From Mycobacterium sp. SMC-2 (GTDB taxonomy: Bacteria > Actinomycetota > Actinomycetes > Mycobacteriales > Mycobacteriaceae): 64,000 nucleotides of DNA. Every line of letters starts with the position of its first letter. Position 1 is the first letter of the stretch. Below are positions 40,822 through 49,679 of this stretch, piece after piece. The notes below the pieces were generated by a model that was not told the origin of the DNA, did not search any database, and was given only the letters and a program-made list of their open reading frames with translations. Made by a program: the position numbers and the translations under genes. The stretch is taken from NCBI RefSeq assembly GCF_025263485.1, contig NZ_CP079863.1:4402001-4466000 (forward strand). Direction: 5' to 3'.

Positions 40822-42498
40822 CTAGTCGCGGGTGAGCTTCCGGTGGGTCACTCTGTGCGGCCGCGCCGCTTCAGCGCCGAGCCGTTCGATCTTGTTCTCC
40901 TCGTAGGCACCAAAGTTGCCCTCGAACCAGAACCACTTGGCTTCGTTGTCCTCGTCGCCCTCCCACGCCAGGATGTGGGTGCAGGTGCGGTCCAGGAACC
41001 AGCGATCGTGGGAGATCACCACCGCGCAGCCCGGGAATTTCTCCAGGGCGTTCTCCAGCGAGCCCAGCGTTTCGACGTCGAGGTCGTTGGTCGGCTCGTC
41101 GAGCAGCAGCAGGTTGCCGCCTTCTTTCAGGGTGAGCGCCAGGTTCAGCCGGTTGCGCTCGCCACCGGACAGCACGCCGGCCGGCTTCTGCTGGTCGGGA
41201 CCCTTGAACCCGAACGCCGAGACGTAGGCGCGCGACGGGATCTCGTTCTGGCCGACCTCGATGTAATCGAGGCCGTCGGAAACGACTTCCCACACGGTCT
41301 TCTTGGGGTCGATCCCGGCGCGGGACTGGTCGACATAGCTGAGCTTGACGGTCTCGCCGACCTTCACCGTGCCGCTGTCCGGCTGTTCGAGGCCGACGAT
41401 GGTCTTGAACAACGTGGTCTTGCCCACCCCGTTGGGGCCGATGACGCCGACGATGCCGTTGCGCGGCAGGGTGAAGGACAGGTCCTTGATCAGGGTGCGT
41501 CCGCCGAACCCCTTGTCCAGGTGCTCGACCTCGACGACCACGTTGCCCAACCGCGGCCCCACCGGGATCTGGATCTCCTCGAAGTCGAGCTTGCGCGTCT
41601 TCTCCGCTTCGGCGGCCATCTCCTCGTAACGCTGCAGCCGCGCCTTGCTCTTGGCCTGCCGCGCCTTGGCCCCCGAACGCACCCAGGCCAGCTCCTCGAT
41701 CAGCCGCTTTTGCAGCTTGGCGTCCTTGCGGCCCTGTACGGCCAAGCGCTCGGCCTTCTTCTCCAGGTAGGTCGAGTAGTTGCCCTCGTACGGGTACGCG
41801 CGACCGCGGTCGAGCTCGAGGATCCACTGGGCGACGTTGTCCAGGAAGTACCGGTCGTGGGTCACCGCCAGCACAGCGCCCGGGTAGGCGGCCAGGTGTT
41901 GTTCGAGCCACTGCACGCTTTCGGCGTCCAGGTGGTTGGTCGGCTCGTCGAGCAGCAACAGGTCGGGCTTGGACAGCAGCAGCTTGCACAGCGCCACGCG
42001 GCGCCGCTCACCGCCGGACAGATTCGTCACCGGCTCGTCCGGCGGCGGGCAGCGCAGCGCATCCATCGCCTGCTCCAGCTGCGAATCGAGGTCCCAGGCG
42101 TCGGCGTGGTCGAGCTCCTCCTGCAGCCGGCCCATTTCCTCCATCAGGTCGTCGGAGTAGTCGGTGGCCATCAATTCGGCGACCTCGTTGAAGCGGTCCA
42201 GCTTGACCTTGATCTCACCGAGCCCCTCCTCGACGTTGCCGCGCACCGTCTTCTCTTCGTTGAGCGGCGGCTCCTGCTGCAGGATGCCGACGGTGGCGCC
42301 GGTGGCCAGGAAGGCCTCGCCGTTGTTCGGCTTGTCCAGCCCGGCCATGATCCGCAAGACGCTCGACTTGCCGGCGCCGTTGGGGCCGACGACACCGATC
42401 TTGGCGCCCGGGTAGAAGCTCAACGTGACGTCGTCCAGGATCACCTTGTCGCCGTGCGCCTTGCGGACCTTTTTCATCGTGTAGATGAACTCAGCCAT
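40822..42498 (-). CDS. ettA: ABC-F ATPase EttA, energy-dependent translational throttle
   Basis: Ribosome E-site ATPase that gates the first peptide bond according to energy state. The 558 residues hold two ABC cassettes: Walker A GPNGAGKSS (about 38) and GPNGVGKTT, signatures LSGGERRR and LSGGERNR, each followed by LLLDEPTN. The arm between helices and the interdomain linker of EttA are present; there are no membrane segments. Monocistronic, 120 bp upstream of gdh. Confidence 0.96.
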   Translation of the reverse strand: MAEFIYTMKKVRKAHGDKVILDDVTLSFYPGAKIGVVGPNGAGKSSVLRIMAGLDKPNNGEAFLATGATVGILQQEPPLNEEKTVRGNVEEGLGEIKVKLDRFNEVAELMATDYSDDLMEEMGRLQEELDHADAWDLDSQLEQAMDALRCPPPDEPVTNLSGGERRRVALCKLLLSKPDLLLLDEPTNHLDAESVQWLEQHLAAYPGAVLAVTHDRYFLDNVAQWILELDRGRAYPYEGNYSTYLEKKAERLAVQGRKDAKLQKRLIEELAWVRSGAKARQAKSKARLQRYEEMAAEAEKTRKLDFEEIQIPVGPRLGNVVVEVEHLDKGFGGRTLIKDLSFTLPRNGIVGVIGPNGVGKTTLFKTIVGLEQPDSGTVKVGETVKLSYVDQSRAGIDPKKTVWEVVSDGLDYIEVGQNEIPSRAYVSAFGFKGPDQQKPAGVLSGGERNRLNLALTLKEGGNLLLLDEPTNDLDVETLGSLENALEKFPGCAVVISHDRWFLDRTCTHILAWEGDEDNEAKWFWFEGNFGAYEENKIERLGAEAARPHRVTHRKLTRD

Positions 42499-42578
42499 GC
42501 CGCGGTTGTGCCTTTCTGGTTTTTGAGAGAGTTCTCGCCGACCATCCTAGGCACCGGGCGGGAGGCCGGATCCCGCAG

Positions 42579-43058
42579 CTAAGCCGACAGCGGCAGCGGT
42601 CCCTTTGCGGCGGCCTCGACGCTGCCGTCGACATCGGCGCCCTCACCTGCGCCGGTCGCGTCCGTCGGGGGTGTGGTCGCATCACCGGCAGTCGGACCGG
42701 TATAGCCCGGCCTCTCGATGCGCACAATCGCGCGGGACACATCGGGCCCGACGGAGGTGGCACGCATCTCCAGTGACGACCGGCGGTTGCCGTCCCGGTC
42801 TTCGTACTCGCTGGTGTAGACCTGGCCCACCACGATCACCGGCGCACCCTTACCCAACGCGGCACCCACGCCAGTGACTAACCTGCCCCAGCAATTGACG
42901 TTGATGAACAGCGAGTTGCCCGGCTCCCAGCCGCCGTCGGCGGTGCGCCGCCGGGAGTTGCTGGCGACGCGAAACTTGATGACCTCCTGGGTGCCGACCT
43001 GTCGGCGTTCGGGGTTGTTGACGATGTGGCCGACCACGGTAAGCGGGGTTTCGAACAT
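42579..43058 (-). CDS. Single-stranded DNA-binding protein paralogue (Rv2478c-like)
   Basis: 159 residues with an N-terminal OB fold: MFETPLTVVGHIVNNPERR, FRVASNSRRR, NSLFINVNCWGRLV and VIVVGQVYTSEYEDRDGNRR. It resembles the second mycobacterial SSB (SsbB), which lacks the acidic DDDIPF-type tail of the main SSB; here too the tail is a Thr/Gly/Ala-rich end without that motif. ATG 43058 has AAGGGA upstream and is preferred over 43082. Confidence 0.88.
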   Translation of the reverse strand: MFETPLTVVGHIVNNPERRQVGTQEVIKFRVASNSRRRTADGGWEPGNSLFINVNCWGRLVTGVGAALGKGAPVIVVGQVYTSEYEDRDGNRRSSLEMRATSVGPDVSRAIVRIERPGYTGPTAGDATTPPTDATGAGEGADVDGSVEAAAKGPLPLSA

Positions 43059-43269
43059 TGGCTGATCCCTTCTCGGTTTCATTTCTCTCTTGGCGCGGTG
43101 ACCGCATCACCGCCCTATCCGATCGCCATTCAGCCCGGCACCACAGACGGGTTCCGCATTGAGACGACGTCCACCTGCGGCCCCTGTGGAGAAACCCGTG
43201 ACTGTGGATCGGGCGCGGGCTGGTGCAGGGCGCGTTCCATCACGAGCTATTTGTAAGGGACGTGCTACA
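43059..43269. other. Spacer between ssb paralogue and hipBA operator array
   Basis: Carries the minus-strand promoter region of the SSB paralogue. No open frame looks coding. GC falls sharply towards 43270, marking the left border of the inserted hipBA locus. Confidence 0.4.
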
Positions 43270-43390
43270 TATTTCGATCACGAGGGGCTTTGGCCACGAT
43301 GATCGAAATAGCGATCATTTCATAAGCTGTGATCATATGATTGAAATATTGATCATTTCGGCATGTGAACGGTATGATCGAAATATGAAT
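43270..43390 (+). promoter_or_regulatory. hipBA operator array, three imperfect repeats of about 38 bp
   Basis: TGATCGAAATA-type half-sites recur at 43300, 43338 and 43375 (37-38 bp apart). The first two are followed by an opposed GATCATTTC half-site (43313-43321 and 43351-43359), and a lone inverted copy TATTTCGATCA lies at 43270-43280. The third overlaps the hipB promoter and start codon. This suggests cooperative self-repression by HipB/HipAB. Much more AT-rich than the flanks. Confidence 0.8.
43349..43378 (+). promoter_or_regulatory. hipB promoter, leaderless
   Basis: -35-like TTGATC (43349-43354), an 18-bp spacer and -10 TATGAT (43373-43378). The ATG begins 6 bp after the -10 box, so the transcript should start at the initiation codon. 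No Shine-Dalgarno is present. Confidence 0.65.
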
Positions 43391-43639
43391 CATCGCCCTG
43401 TCGCGCTCGTGTACGACACCGTCGAACTCGGCGAACACCTGCGACGCGCGCGCCAGGCTCGGGGCTTTCACCAGGGTGAGCTCGCTGACCGTATCGGGGT
43501 CACTCGTATGACCATCTCCCGCCTTGAGCGGGGGGAATCTGTCAGCGTCGATATAGCGCTGCGCGCGCTATCGGAGTGCGGGATCGCACTCGCGCTGGTG
43601 CCGAAGTTTTCCCGCGTGGCGGTGATCGATGGCACGTAA
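43385..43639 (+). CDS. hipB: HipB-type antitoxin, XRE DNA-binding protein
   Basis: 84 residues with a helix-turn-helix from about 17 to 55 (LGEHLRRARQARGFHQGELADRIGVTRMTISRLERGES) and a short C-terminal strand LALVPKFSRV. It neutralises HipA and represses its own promoter in this family. The ATG 43385 is preferred to upstream in-frame starts because those would lie in the operator array. It overlaps hipA by 11 bp. Confidence 0.9.
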   Translation: MNHRPVALVYDTVELGEHLRRARQARGFHQGELADRIGVTRMTISRLERGESVSVDIALRALSECGIALALVPKFSRVAVIDGT

Positions 43640-44930
43640 GGCACTTGACGTTTGGTTGTACGGCGTGCGCATCGCGAGGCTGACCGAGCCACGCCGATTC
43701 CGCCTGCATTTGGAATTCACCGAGGAGGCGCTCGACACATTCGGCGAAGGGAGTCGAGTCCTCTCTTTGGCTTTGCCCATATCACCCCAACCAATCCGGG
43801 ACAGGAACGGCGCGTTGCAGGTGTCGGCGTTCATCGAAGGTCTTCTGCCGGAGGGCAACCTGCGCCGTCACATCGCCACAGAAGCCGGCGTACCCGTCAA
43901 CGACACGATGACGCTATTAGAACGGGTCGGCGCCGAATGTGCCGGCGCTGTCCAGATTCTCGCCGCGGAAGCAAAGCCCAGTGCCGGTCGAGTCCGCCGG
44001 TTGACCAAGCAGGAGGTCGACAGTCTTATCGCGGACCTGCCGACCTACCACCTCCCCGAGGGCACCACACCACAGGCATCGCTGGCCGGCATTCAGGACA
44101 AAGTGCTGTTGGTAGCTCTCCCCGACGGAGGATGGGGCTGGCCCGAAGCGGGCGCGGCCTCGACGCACATCATCAAGCCCGAGCCAGTGGGCGGCGCGGT
44201 GAAGCATCTCATCCAGACGGAGGACTGGGCGCTACGGGTGGCGCGGGGAACGGGCATAACCGCTGCGGAGTCGCGTTTAGAGCGGTTCGAAGGGCGCGAG
44301 GCGATTGTCGTTGTCCGCTATGACCGAAGCCCTGAAGGCTACCGCCTGCATCAGGAGGATTTCTGTCAGGCGCTGGGTCTCGATCCTCAGGCCAAGTACG
44401 AAAGCACCAGCGAAGCAGCACGTTTGGGCTCGAGGCTCCGTCGCATAGCGCGCCTGGCCGCACCCAGGGCGCTGGACCCCGATGGGTTTCGGTTGATGTT
44501 GCTGCAGGCTGTGACGTTTAACGTGGTGATCGGTAACGCTGACGCGCACTCCAAAAACTATTCGGTGATGATCAGCCGCGATGGCAGTGTTTCGCTGGCC
44601 CCGCTCTACGATGCCGCGCCGGTGATGTACCTGGACCCCGCATTCAAAAGCACGGGCCATGTGATCAACGGTAAGACCAGGATCGACAACATCAATGTCG
44701 ATGACCTGGCCGCCGAAGCCGCATCCTGGGGCATGGGGGTGCGGCGAGCACGTGCGGTGGTGCAGTCATGCATGGAGCGCGTGTACGGCTCGGTCGGACG
44801 CGTCCCACTTCCACCGGGAGCCGAGTCGGTCAAGTCAAACCTCGATCAAATGTGGACCCGCTGCTCGTGGCCGACAGCGTCTTTGACGTCTGGAGATTCC
44901 GACTCCACCTTGGACGACACCTGCCCGTAA
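43629..44930 (+). CDS. hipA: HipA-family Ser/Thr kinase toxin
   Basis: 433 residues, full length for the family. In E. coli HipA phosphorylates glutamyl-tRNA synthetase and causes persistence. Here the Gly-rich loop SLAGIQDKVLL (151-161), ATP-binding Lys183 in HIIKPE, catalytic Asp305 in GNADAHSKN and metal Asp328 in LAPLYDAAP are all present, so the kinase looks active. The C-terminal 25 residues are Ser/Asp-rich and less conserved. Downstream partner of hipB; absent from this spot in M. tuberculosis as I know it. Confidence 0.92.
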   Translation: MARKALDVWLYGVRIARLTEPRRFRLHLEFTEEALDTFGEGSRVLSLALPISPQPIRDRNGALQVSAFIEGLLPEGNLRRHIATEAGVPVNDTMTLLERVGAECAGAVQILAAEAKPSAGRVRRLTKQEVDSLIADLPTYHLPEGTTPQASLAGIQDKVLLVALPDGGWGWPEAGAASTHIIKPEPVGGAVKHLIQTEDWALRVARGTGITAAESRLERFEGREAIVVVRYDRSPEGYRLHQEDFCQALGLDPQAKYESTSEAARLGSRLRRIARLAAPRALDPDGFRLMLLQAVTFNVVIGNADAHSKNYSVMISRDGSVSLAPLYDAAPVMYLDPAFKSTGHVINGKTRIDNINVDDLAAEAASWGMGVRRARAVVQSCMERVYGSVGRVPLPPGAESVKSNLDQMWTRCSWPTASLTSGDSDSTLDDTCP

Positions 44931-45008
44931 AAGCCGCCGCATTTCGGTACGCGTCCCGACTTCCCGGGTCCGGGTTCGTTTTTACCGAACCGGGGCAGCC
45001 GTATTGGC

Positions 45009-45101
45009 TCAGATCGCCAGCCGGCCGCGGGTGATGGTGACCGCGCGACCGGTCAGGTCGACCCGGCCGTCGCAGAGTTGCAGGCCAATTCGCGGACGCA
45101 G
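45009..45101 (-). pseudogene. Possible C-terminal fragment of a lost gene
   Basis: Thirty codons read LRPRIGLQLCDGRVDLTGRAVTITRGRLAI then TGA, with an in-frame TGA directly upstream. The G-R-V-x-L-x-GRAVTI-x-x-G-x-L ending resembles the tail of PhzF/DAP-epimerase-fold proteins. The remainder of 44931-45206 shows no gene. Speculative. Confidence 0.25.
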
Positions 45102-45206
45102 TCACTGGGTCCTCATCGATACGGGCAGCGGGTGCAAAGAAGCGAAGTCGCTGCCGCGCATGGTGACGATGACACCACGGGCGTCGACGTCGGTCGCGTC
45201 CCGGCG

Positions 45207-45266
45207 CGCGAGCGTAACCTCACCGCGAAAATTCGCCGCGGATTTCGCAGTGCCGTTACGCTCGCG
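45207..45266. repeat. Dispersed palindromic repeat, family A copy 3
   Basis: Two arms of about 29 bp (45207-45236 and 45238-45266) are imperfect inverted copies, sharing CGCGAGCGTAAC. The right half read in reverse matches copy 1 at 1318-1364. It lies between the convergent hipA and copD-ctaG genes and probably ends both transcripts. Confidence 0.75.
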
Positions 45267-47292
45267 GGCCACCGCTACGCCCCGGCGTTTCCCGGCGCGC
45301 CAATTCGGCCAGCATCGCGTTGTAGGCGACCAGCTCGGCATCGTCGTCCCGTTCGGCGGCGCGGTCGAGCCGCCGGGCGGTGCGGTCGTCGCTGCGGGCC
45401 CATTGCACGAGCAAGGCCAGCATCACGATCACCAACGGCACCTCGCCGGCCGCCCAGGCGATGCCGCCGCCCAGTCGCTGGTCACCGAGCAGGTCGGTGT
45501 GCCAGCTCAATCCGAGCGAGCGGTAATAGTCGGCACCGAGCACCGTGCGGGTGCCCATCAGCACCACCCCGAAGAAGGCGTGCAGCGGCAAGGACGCGAA
45601 GACCACGCCCACCTTGGCCAGCGGCGGGATCGGGCGTGGGGTGGGGTCGACCCCGATGACGATCCAGTAGAAGAGGTAGCCGCTGAGCAGGAAGTGCACG
45701 TTCATCGCCAGGTGTCCCGCGTGGCTGCTCACGGCGGTGTCGAACAGGCTCGACAGGTACAGCCCGTAGAAACCGGCGATGAAGAGCACGGTGGCGACGA
45801 GCGGGTTGGTGACGAAGCGCGAGTAGCGGCTGTGCAGCGCGGCCAACACCCATTCCCGCATCCCGGGCGGGTCGTTGCGCCCGGCGGCGGGCAATGCGCG
45901 CAGGGCCAGGCTCACCGGGGCGCCGAGCACCAGCAGGATGGGCACCAGCATCGACAGGCCCATGTGAGCGACCATGTGGACGCTGAACATCGCCGGCATG
46001 TAGCGACCGACGCCCGACGAGGTGACGAACAGCAAAGTCAGGCAGCCAAGCAGCCAGGCAACGGTCCGGCCGCGCGGCCAGGCATCACCGCGGCGGCGCA
46101 GGCGCATTACGGCGGCTACGTACAGGGCGGCGAAGACGATCGCGGCGCTGCCGAAGATCAAGTCGAAGCGCCAGTCGAACAGAATGCGCGCCGGGGTGGG
46201 CGGCCCGGCGAAGTCGTAGCCGATCTCGGCCTCGGGAATCGAGGGCAGCCGACTCGGCGGCGGTGGTGGTGGGGTGCGGCCCAGCCCGACGGCGACGCCG
46301 AAGGTGAGGCCGAAGACCGCGGCCTCGGCGAGCGCCAGCCGGAGCAGGGCGCGTCGCGCCTCGGGATGGCCCGGTTCCGTTTGCAGCCTGGCGACCGCGG
46401 AGCGCCGCTGGCGCCAGCCGATGACCCCGAGCACGCACAGCGCGACGAACTTGGCCACCACCAGGCGCCCGTAATCGGTGGTCAACAGGTCGGCGAGCGG
46501 CACGCGCACCACGGCGTTCACCACGCCGCTGAGCGCCATCGCGACCCAACACCACAGCGCGACCGCCGAGAAGCGCCGCGCCGCCAGGGCGACGTGCCCC
46601 CCTCCGCGCAGCCCGTGGGCGGCCAACGCCAGCAGGCCGCCGGCCCACAGGGCGCCAGCCACGAGGTGGATCAGCAGGCTGTTGGTCGCCAGGTCGTGCG
46701 ACCCGCCGACCGACGAGTGGCCGGTCAGTCCCAACGGGATGAGCGTCAGCAACGAGCCGGCGAGCAGCAGCGGCGTCCACGACCAGCGCAGCACCGACAG
46801 GCTGGCCAGCATCACCAGGGCCGCAAGTGCCGCGGTCCAGCGCCACGCGGAGGCGGTGGTGACCAGGCCCGCCACCGACCAAATCCGCACCGGGTTGAGC
46901 AGCGCGACCAGCGGTCGACCCGACACGTCGGAAATCGTCAGCGGTACAAGCAGCGCCGCGCACACCGCCCAGACGCCCGACGCCACCGTCCCCAGCCGAA
47001 GCGCCCGATAGCCGTCGGCGTCCAGGACGCCGCTGCGTTGCGGTGGCACGAAAAACGCCGCGAACAGGAACGACCCGACGGCCAGCACCGCGGCGATCTC
47101 CCCCGCCGCCCGGACGAACGGCAGCCCCAGCGTGGTCGCCGGACCCGGGTTTGGCAAGCCCGTCGCGGTCAGCGCGTCGGCCAGCGCCAGCGCCCCGATA
47201 CCGGCCGCGGTGCAACCCGCCAGCAGCGCGACACCGACCAGCAGCGGCCACGCCGGCGCACGCATTGTGGTCACCGACCGATCGACCGTCAT
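45256..47292 (-). CDS. CopD-CtaG fusion membrane protein (cytochrome oxidase assembly / copper resistance)
   Basis: 678 residues with more than a dozen hydrophobic spans. The N-terminal half resembles CopD/YcnJ (GHSSVGGSHDLATNSLLIHLVAGALWAGGLLAL). The C-terminal half is the Caa3_CtaG domain (MPAMFSVHMVAHMGLSMLVPILLVLGAP, HAGHLAMNVHFLLSGYLFYWIVIGVDP), rich in His and Met expected to bind copper. Similar fusions (Rv0102) are known in mycobacteria. ATG at 47292 chosen because the much longer frame runs into plsB2. A half-site ATACCC lies just upstream. Confidence 0.85.
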   Translation of the reverse strand: MTVDRSVTTMRAPAWPLLVGVALLAGCTAAGIGALALADALTATGLPNPGPATTLGLPFVRAAGEIAAVLAVGSFLFAAFFVPPQRSGVLDADGYRALRLGTVASGVWAVCAALLVPLTISDVSGRPLVALLNPVRIWSVAGLVTTASAWRWTAALAALVMLASLSVLRWSWTPLLLAGSLLTLIPLGLTGHSSVGGSHDLATNSLLIHLVAGALWAGGLLALAAHGLRGGGHVALAARRFSAVALWCWVAMALSGVVNAVVRVPLADLLTTDYGRLVVAKFVALCVLGVIGWRQRRSAVARLQTEPGHPEARRALLRLALAEAAVFGLTFGVAVGLGRTPPPPPPSRLPSIPEAEIGYDFAGPPTPARILFDWRFDLIFGSAAIVFAALYVAAVMRLRRRGDAWPRGRTVAWLLGCLTLLFVTSSGVGRYMPAMFSVHMVAHMGLSMLVPILLVLGAPVSLALRALPAAGRNDPPGMREWVLAALHSRYSRFVTNPLVATVLFIAGFYGLYLSSLFDTAVSSHAGHLAMNVHFLLSGYLFYWIVIGVDPTPRPIPPLAKVGVVFASLPLHAFFGVVLMGTRTVLGADYYRSLGLSWHTDLLGDQRLGGGIAWAAGEVPLVIVMLALLVQWARSDDRTARRLDRAAERDDDAELVAYNAMLAELARRETPGRSGGPRA

Positions 47293-47321
47293 ACAGCCAG
47301 GGTATGGGCCCGGACCGGTGA

Positions 47322-49679
47322 TTACCGAGCCAGGCGCTCCTGACGGGCCCTGACGTCGCGGGAGACGAACTGGTCGCGCGCGATCCGCCCGACGTGATCG
47401 GAATCCCGCAGGATCATCCGGAGTTCTTCCCGAAAAGCGGTCCGACGCTCGGCGAGGTCCGGGGCGGGCGCGATCAGGTCCTGATCGACGACGACCTGAT
47501 ACGCGGTGGCGAACAACAACGTCGACACCGACTCGCTGCTGCGAACCCGCATCTGCGCCACGTATTGGCGGCCCACGCCGAGCGCCGACTCCGTCAATTC
47601 CTTTTGGCCGACGCCGGCCGGCGCGTCCCGCAGCACGTCGGCGACGATCTCGTAGGCCTCGAAGAACACCCGCAGCATCGCCTCGGCCATCAGCGGACGC
47701 TTGGCGAACAGCAACGCGTCGATCTCGTCGCCGCCCGCGGTGACGTGGGCTTCCCAATCGTCGTGCCAGGCCATTTCCGCGGCGATGTTGTCCCGAAACG
47801 CCGCCGAGTCCGCGAAGTAGAAGTCGAACTTGAGCAGGTGACGCAGCCGCATCGCCTGATCCCAGAAGGCCTTCATGCGGTCGCCCTCGGCGTGACGGGC
47901 GTGTGCCAGCGCGAGCTCGACGATCGAGGTCTCCAGGAAGGCATGGATCAGCGAGTTGCGGTAGAACGCCGCGGCGTGCTGCTCGTCGGGGGCGATGAGC
48001 CACACCGGCTCCCGGCCGCCGTCGACCCGGGTGATCGGGTGCCCGTTCGACAACGCGTCAACCGCCGCCCGCACCCCGTCGCGCGAGCGCAGCCGCAATG
48101 CACTGGTCGACATCGGGATTTGTTTGCGTTCCAGGTAGTCGAGCGAATCCTGCAGCGTGTGGTGCAGCTGGCCGAGCGTCAGCGCCGCACCGCGGGTCGT
48201 CAGCAGCAGCGCGCACACCAGACCCGTCGCGGTCACCGGTGTCGCCTGCAATATCCGCCACGCGACCTCGAACGACATCTTCTGCAGCGCAAGCCGTTTG
48301 GCGTCCTGGTCGTCGATCAGCGGGCCGTGCGCCGGGCCGAGGTACTGGCGCATCGAAACGGCTTCGGGGAAGCGGACGTAGATCTTGCCGTAGTTGCGTT
48401 CGCCTTGCGCCCTGATGAAGTTGTAGAGCCAGACGACGCCCTCCGGCGTCTTCTCGCCGCCGCGGGCGTAGGCGGCATACTCGTCGGTCTCGTGCAGCTG
48501 ATCGAATCCGATCGACACCGGCTGCAGCAAGATGTCTTCGCTGCGGCCGTCCAGGTACGCGTCGGCCACATAGGACAGCAGACCCAGCTTGGGCGGCAAC
48601 ATCTTTCCGGTCCGCGAACGCGTCCCCTCGATCGACCAGCTCAGGTTGAACCGCTTCTCGACGATGTAGCCGACGTACTCGCGCAGGACGTACTTGTACA
48701 GGGGGTCATCGCCGATGTTGCGCCGGATGAAGATGGCGCCGGACCGGCGCAGCAGCGGCCCCATCACCCCGAACGACAGGTTGATACCGGCGAACACGTG
48801 CACCGGGGGCAGCCGGTTCTCCTGCATCGCCACCGGGATCACCGCACCGTCGATGTAGGACCGGTGCGAGAACAGCAGCACCGCGGGATGGGTTTCCAGC
48901 GCGGCGCGCATGGCCGCGATCTGATATTCGTCGTAGTCGATGTCCGGATCGAACCCGCGGCTGAGCGCCCTGCCGAGGACACCGACGAGGTCGACGGACA
49001 CCCGGCTCCAGCCGGTGGCGAGTTCGTCGAGGATCCCACCCGCCTCCTCGACGGTTGCGCCGGGGATCTTCTTCAGCCCGGCACGAAATCGGCTGGACTC
49101 CAAGATCTCCGGCTTGACCAGGCGCGGAGACTTGTAGTGCGGCCCCAGGATTCGGTACTCCACGCGCTCCAGGGCCAACAGCGCGCGGCGGATGACGAAT
49201 CGGGCGAAGTCGGTCTCGTTCTCACCCACGGTGGTGTCGCGCCACTGCTGGCGCAGTTCGGAGACTTTCGCCGGTTCCCCGGCCACCACCCGCGCCCGCT
49301 CGGGAGCGTTACGCATGATCTGCAGTTGCTGGCGTTCGTTGGGGTGGTAGGGATCCCGACCCGGGAGCAGGCCGGCCAGCTTGGCGATCCTGCCGCGATC
49401 GGGCGGCGGCAGCCAGAACACCCGCACCGGCACGACCGAACGGTCGTCGTCGGCGCCGCCACCGGCCTCGAGCTGCCCGATCAGCGCGCTCAGCGCGTCG
49501 GGCGGCGCGTGTGGCCGTGGCAGGTCCAGGACGTCGAATCTCGCCTCCGGCTTGTCGGCCCGCTGTTGGGCCATCCAGGCCGTTACCAGTTCCCTCTCGA
49601 CCGGCGAGGCCATGGCCGCCAACACCAGCGAGTCTCGGCCGGTGAGGACTGCGGTGGTATCCGCGGCCGGTTCGGTCAC
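47322..49679 (-). CDS. plsB2: Glycerol-3-phosphate acyltransferase PlsB2
   Basis: First acylation of glycerol 3-phosphate in phospholipid and triacylglycerol synthesis. The 785-residue protein holds the acyltransferase motifs HRSYIDG (HX4D, about 275), GAIFIRR and the glycerol-phosphate site [11 protein letters not shown]. Length is close to the M. tuberculosis homologue. GTG at 49679 overlaps the plsC stop (GTGA), so it is coupled to plsC. Confidence 0.95.
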   Translation of the reverse strand: MTEPAADTTAVLTGRDSLVLAAMASPVERELVTAWMAQQRADKPEARFDVLDLPRPHAPPDALSALIGQLEAGGGADDDRSVVPVRVFWLPPPDRGRIAKLAGLLPGRDPYHPNERQQLQIMRNAPERARVVAGEPAKVSELRQQWRDTTVGENETDFARFVIRRALLALERVEYRILGPHYKSPRLVKPEILESSRFRAGLKKIPGATVEEAGGILDELATGWSRVSVDLVGVLGRALSRGFDPDIDYDEYQIAAMRAALETHPAVLLFSHRSYIDGAVIPVAMQENRLPPVHVFAGINLSFGVMGPLLRRSGAIFIRRNIGDDPLYKYVLREYVGYIVEKRFNLSWSIEGTRSRTGKMLPPKLGLLSYVADAYLDGRSEDILLQPVSIGFDQLHETDEYAAYARGGEKTPEGVVWLYNFIRAQGERNYGKIYVRFPEAVSMRQYLGPAHGPLIDDQDAKRLALQKMSFEVAWRILQATPVTATGLVCALLLTTRGAALTLGQLHHTLQDSLDYLERKQIPMSTSALRLRSRDGVRAAVDALSNGHPITRVDGGREPVWLIAPDEQHAAAFYRNSLIHAFLETSIVELALAHARHAEGDRMKAFWDQAMRLRHLLKFDFYFADSAAFRDNIAAEMAWHDDWEAHVTAGGDEIDALLFAKRPLMAEAMLRVFFEAYEIVADVLRDAPAGVGQKELTESALGVGRQYVAQMRVRSSESVSTLLFATAYQVVVDQDLIAPAPDLAERRTAFREELRMILRDSDHVGRIARDQFVSRDVRARQERLAR

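Noticed and set aside
40225..42582. Long plus-strand frame opposite gdh and ettA
   Set aside because: It crosses the gdh-ettA boundary, has no motif and no ribosome site. Shadow frame.
45102..45341. A 79-residue minus-strand frame beyond the ctaG fusion
   Set aside because: It is made largely of the family A palindrome and the antisense of the ctaG 3' end region; no sign of coding.
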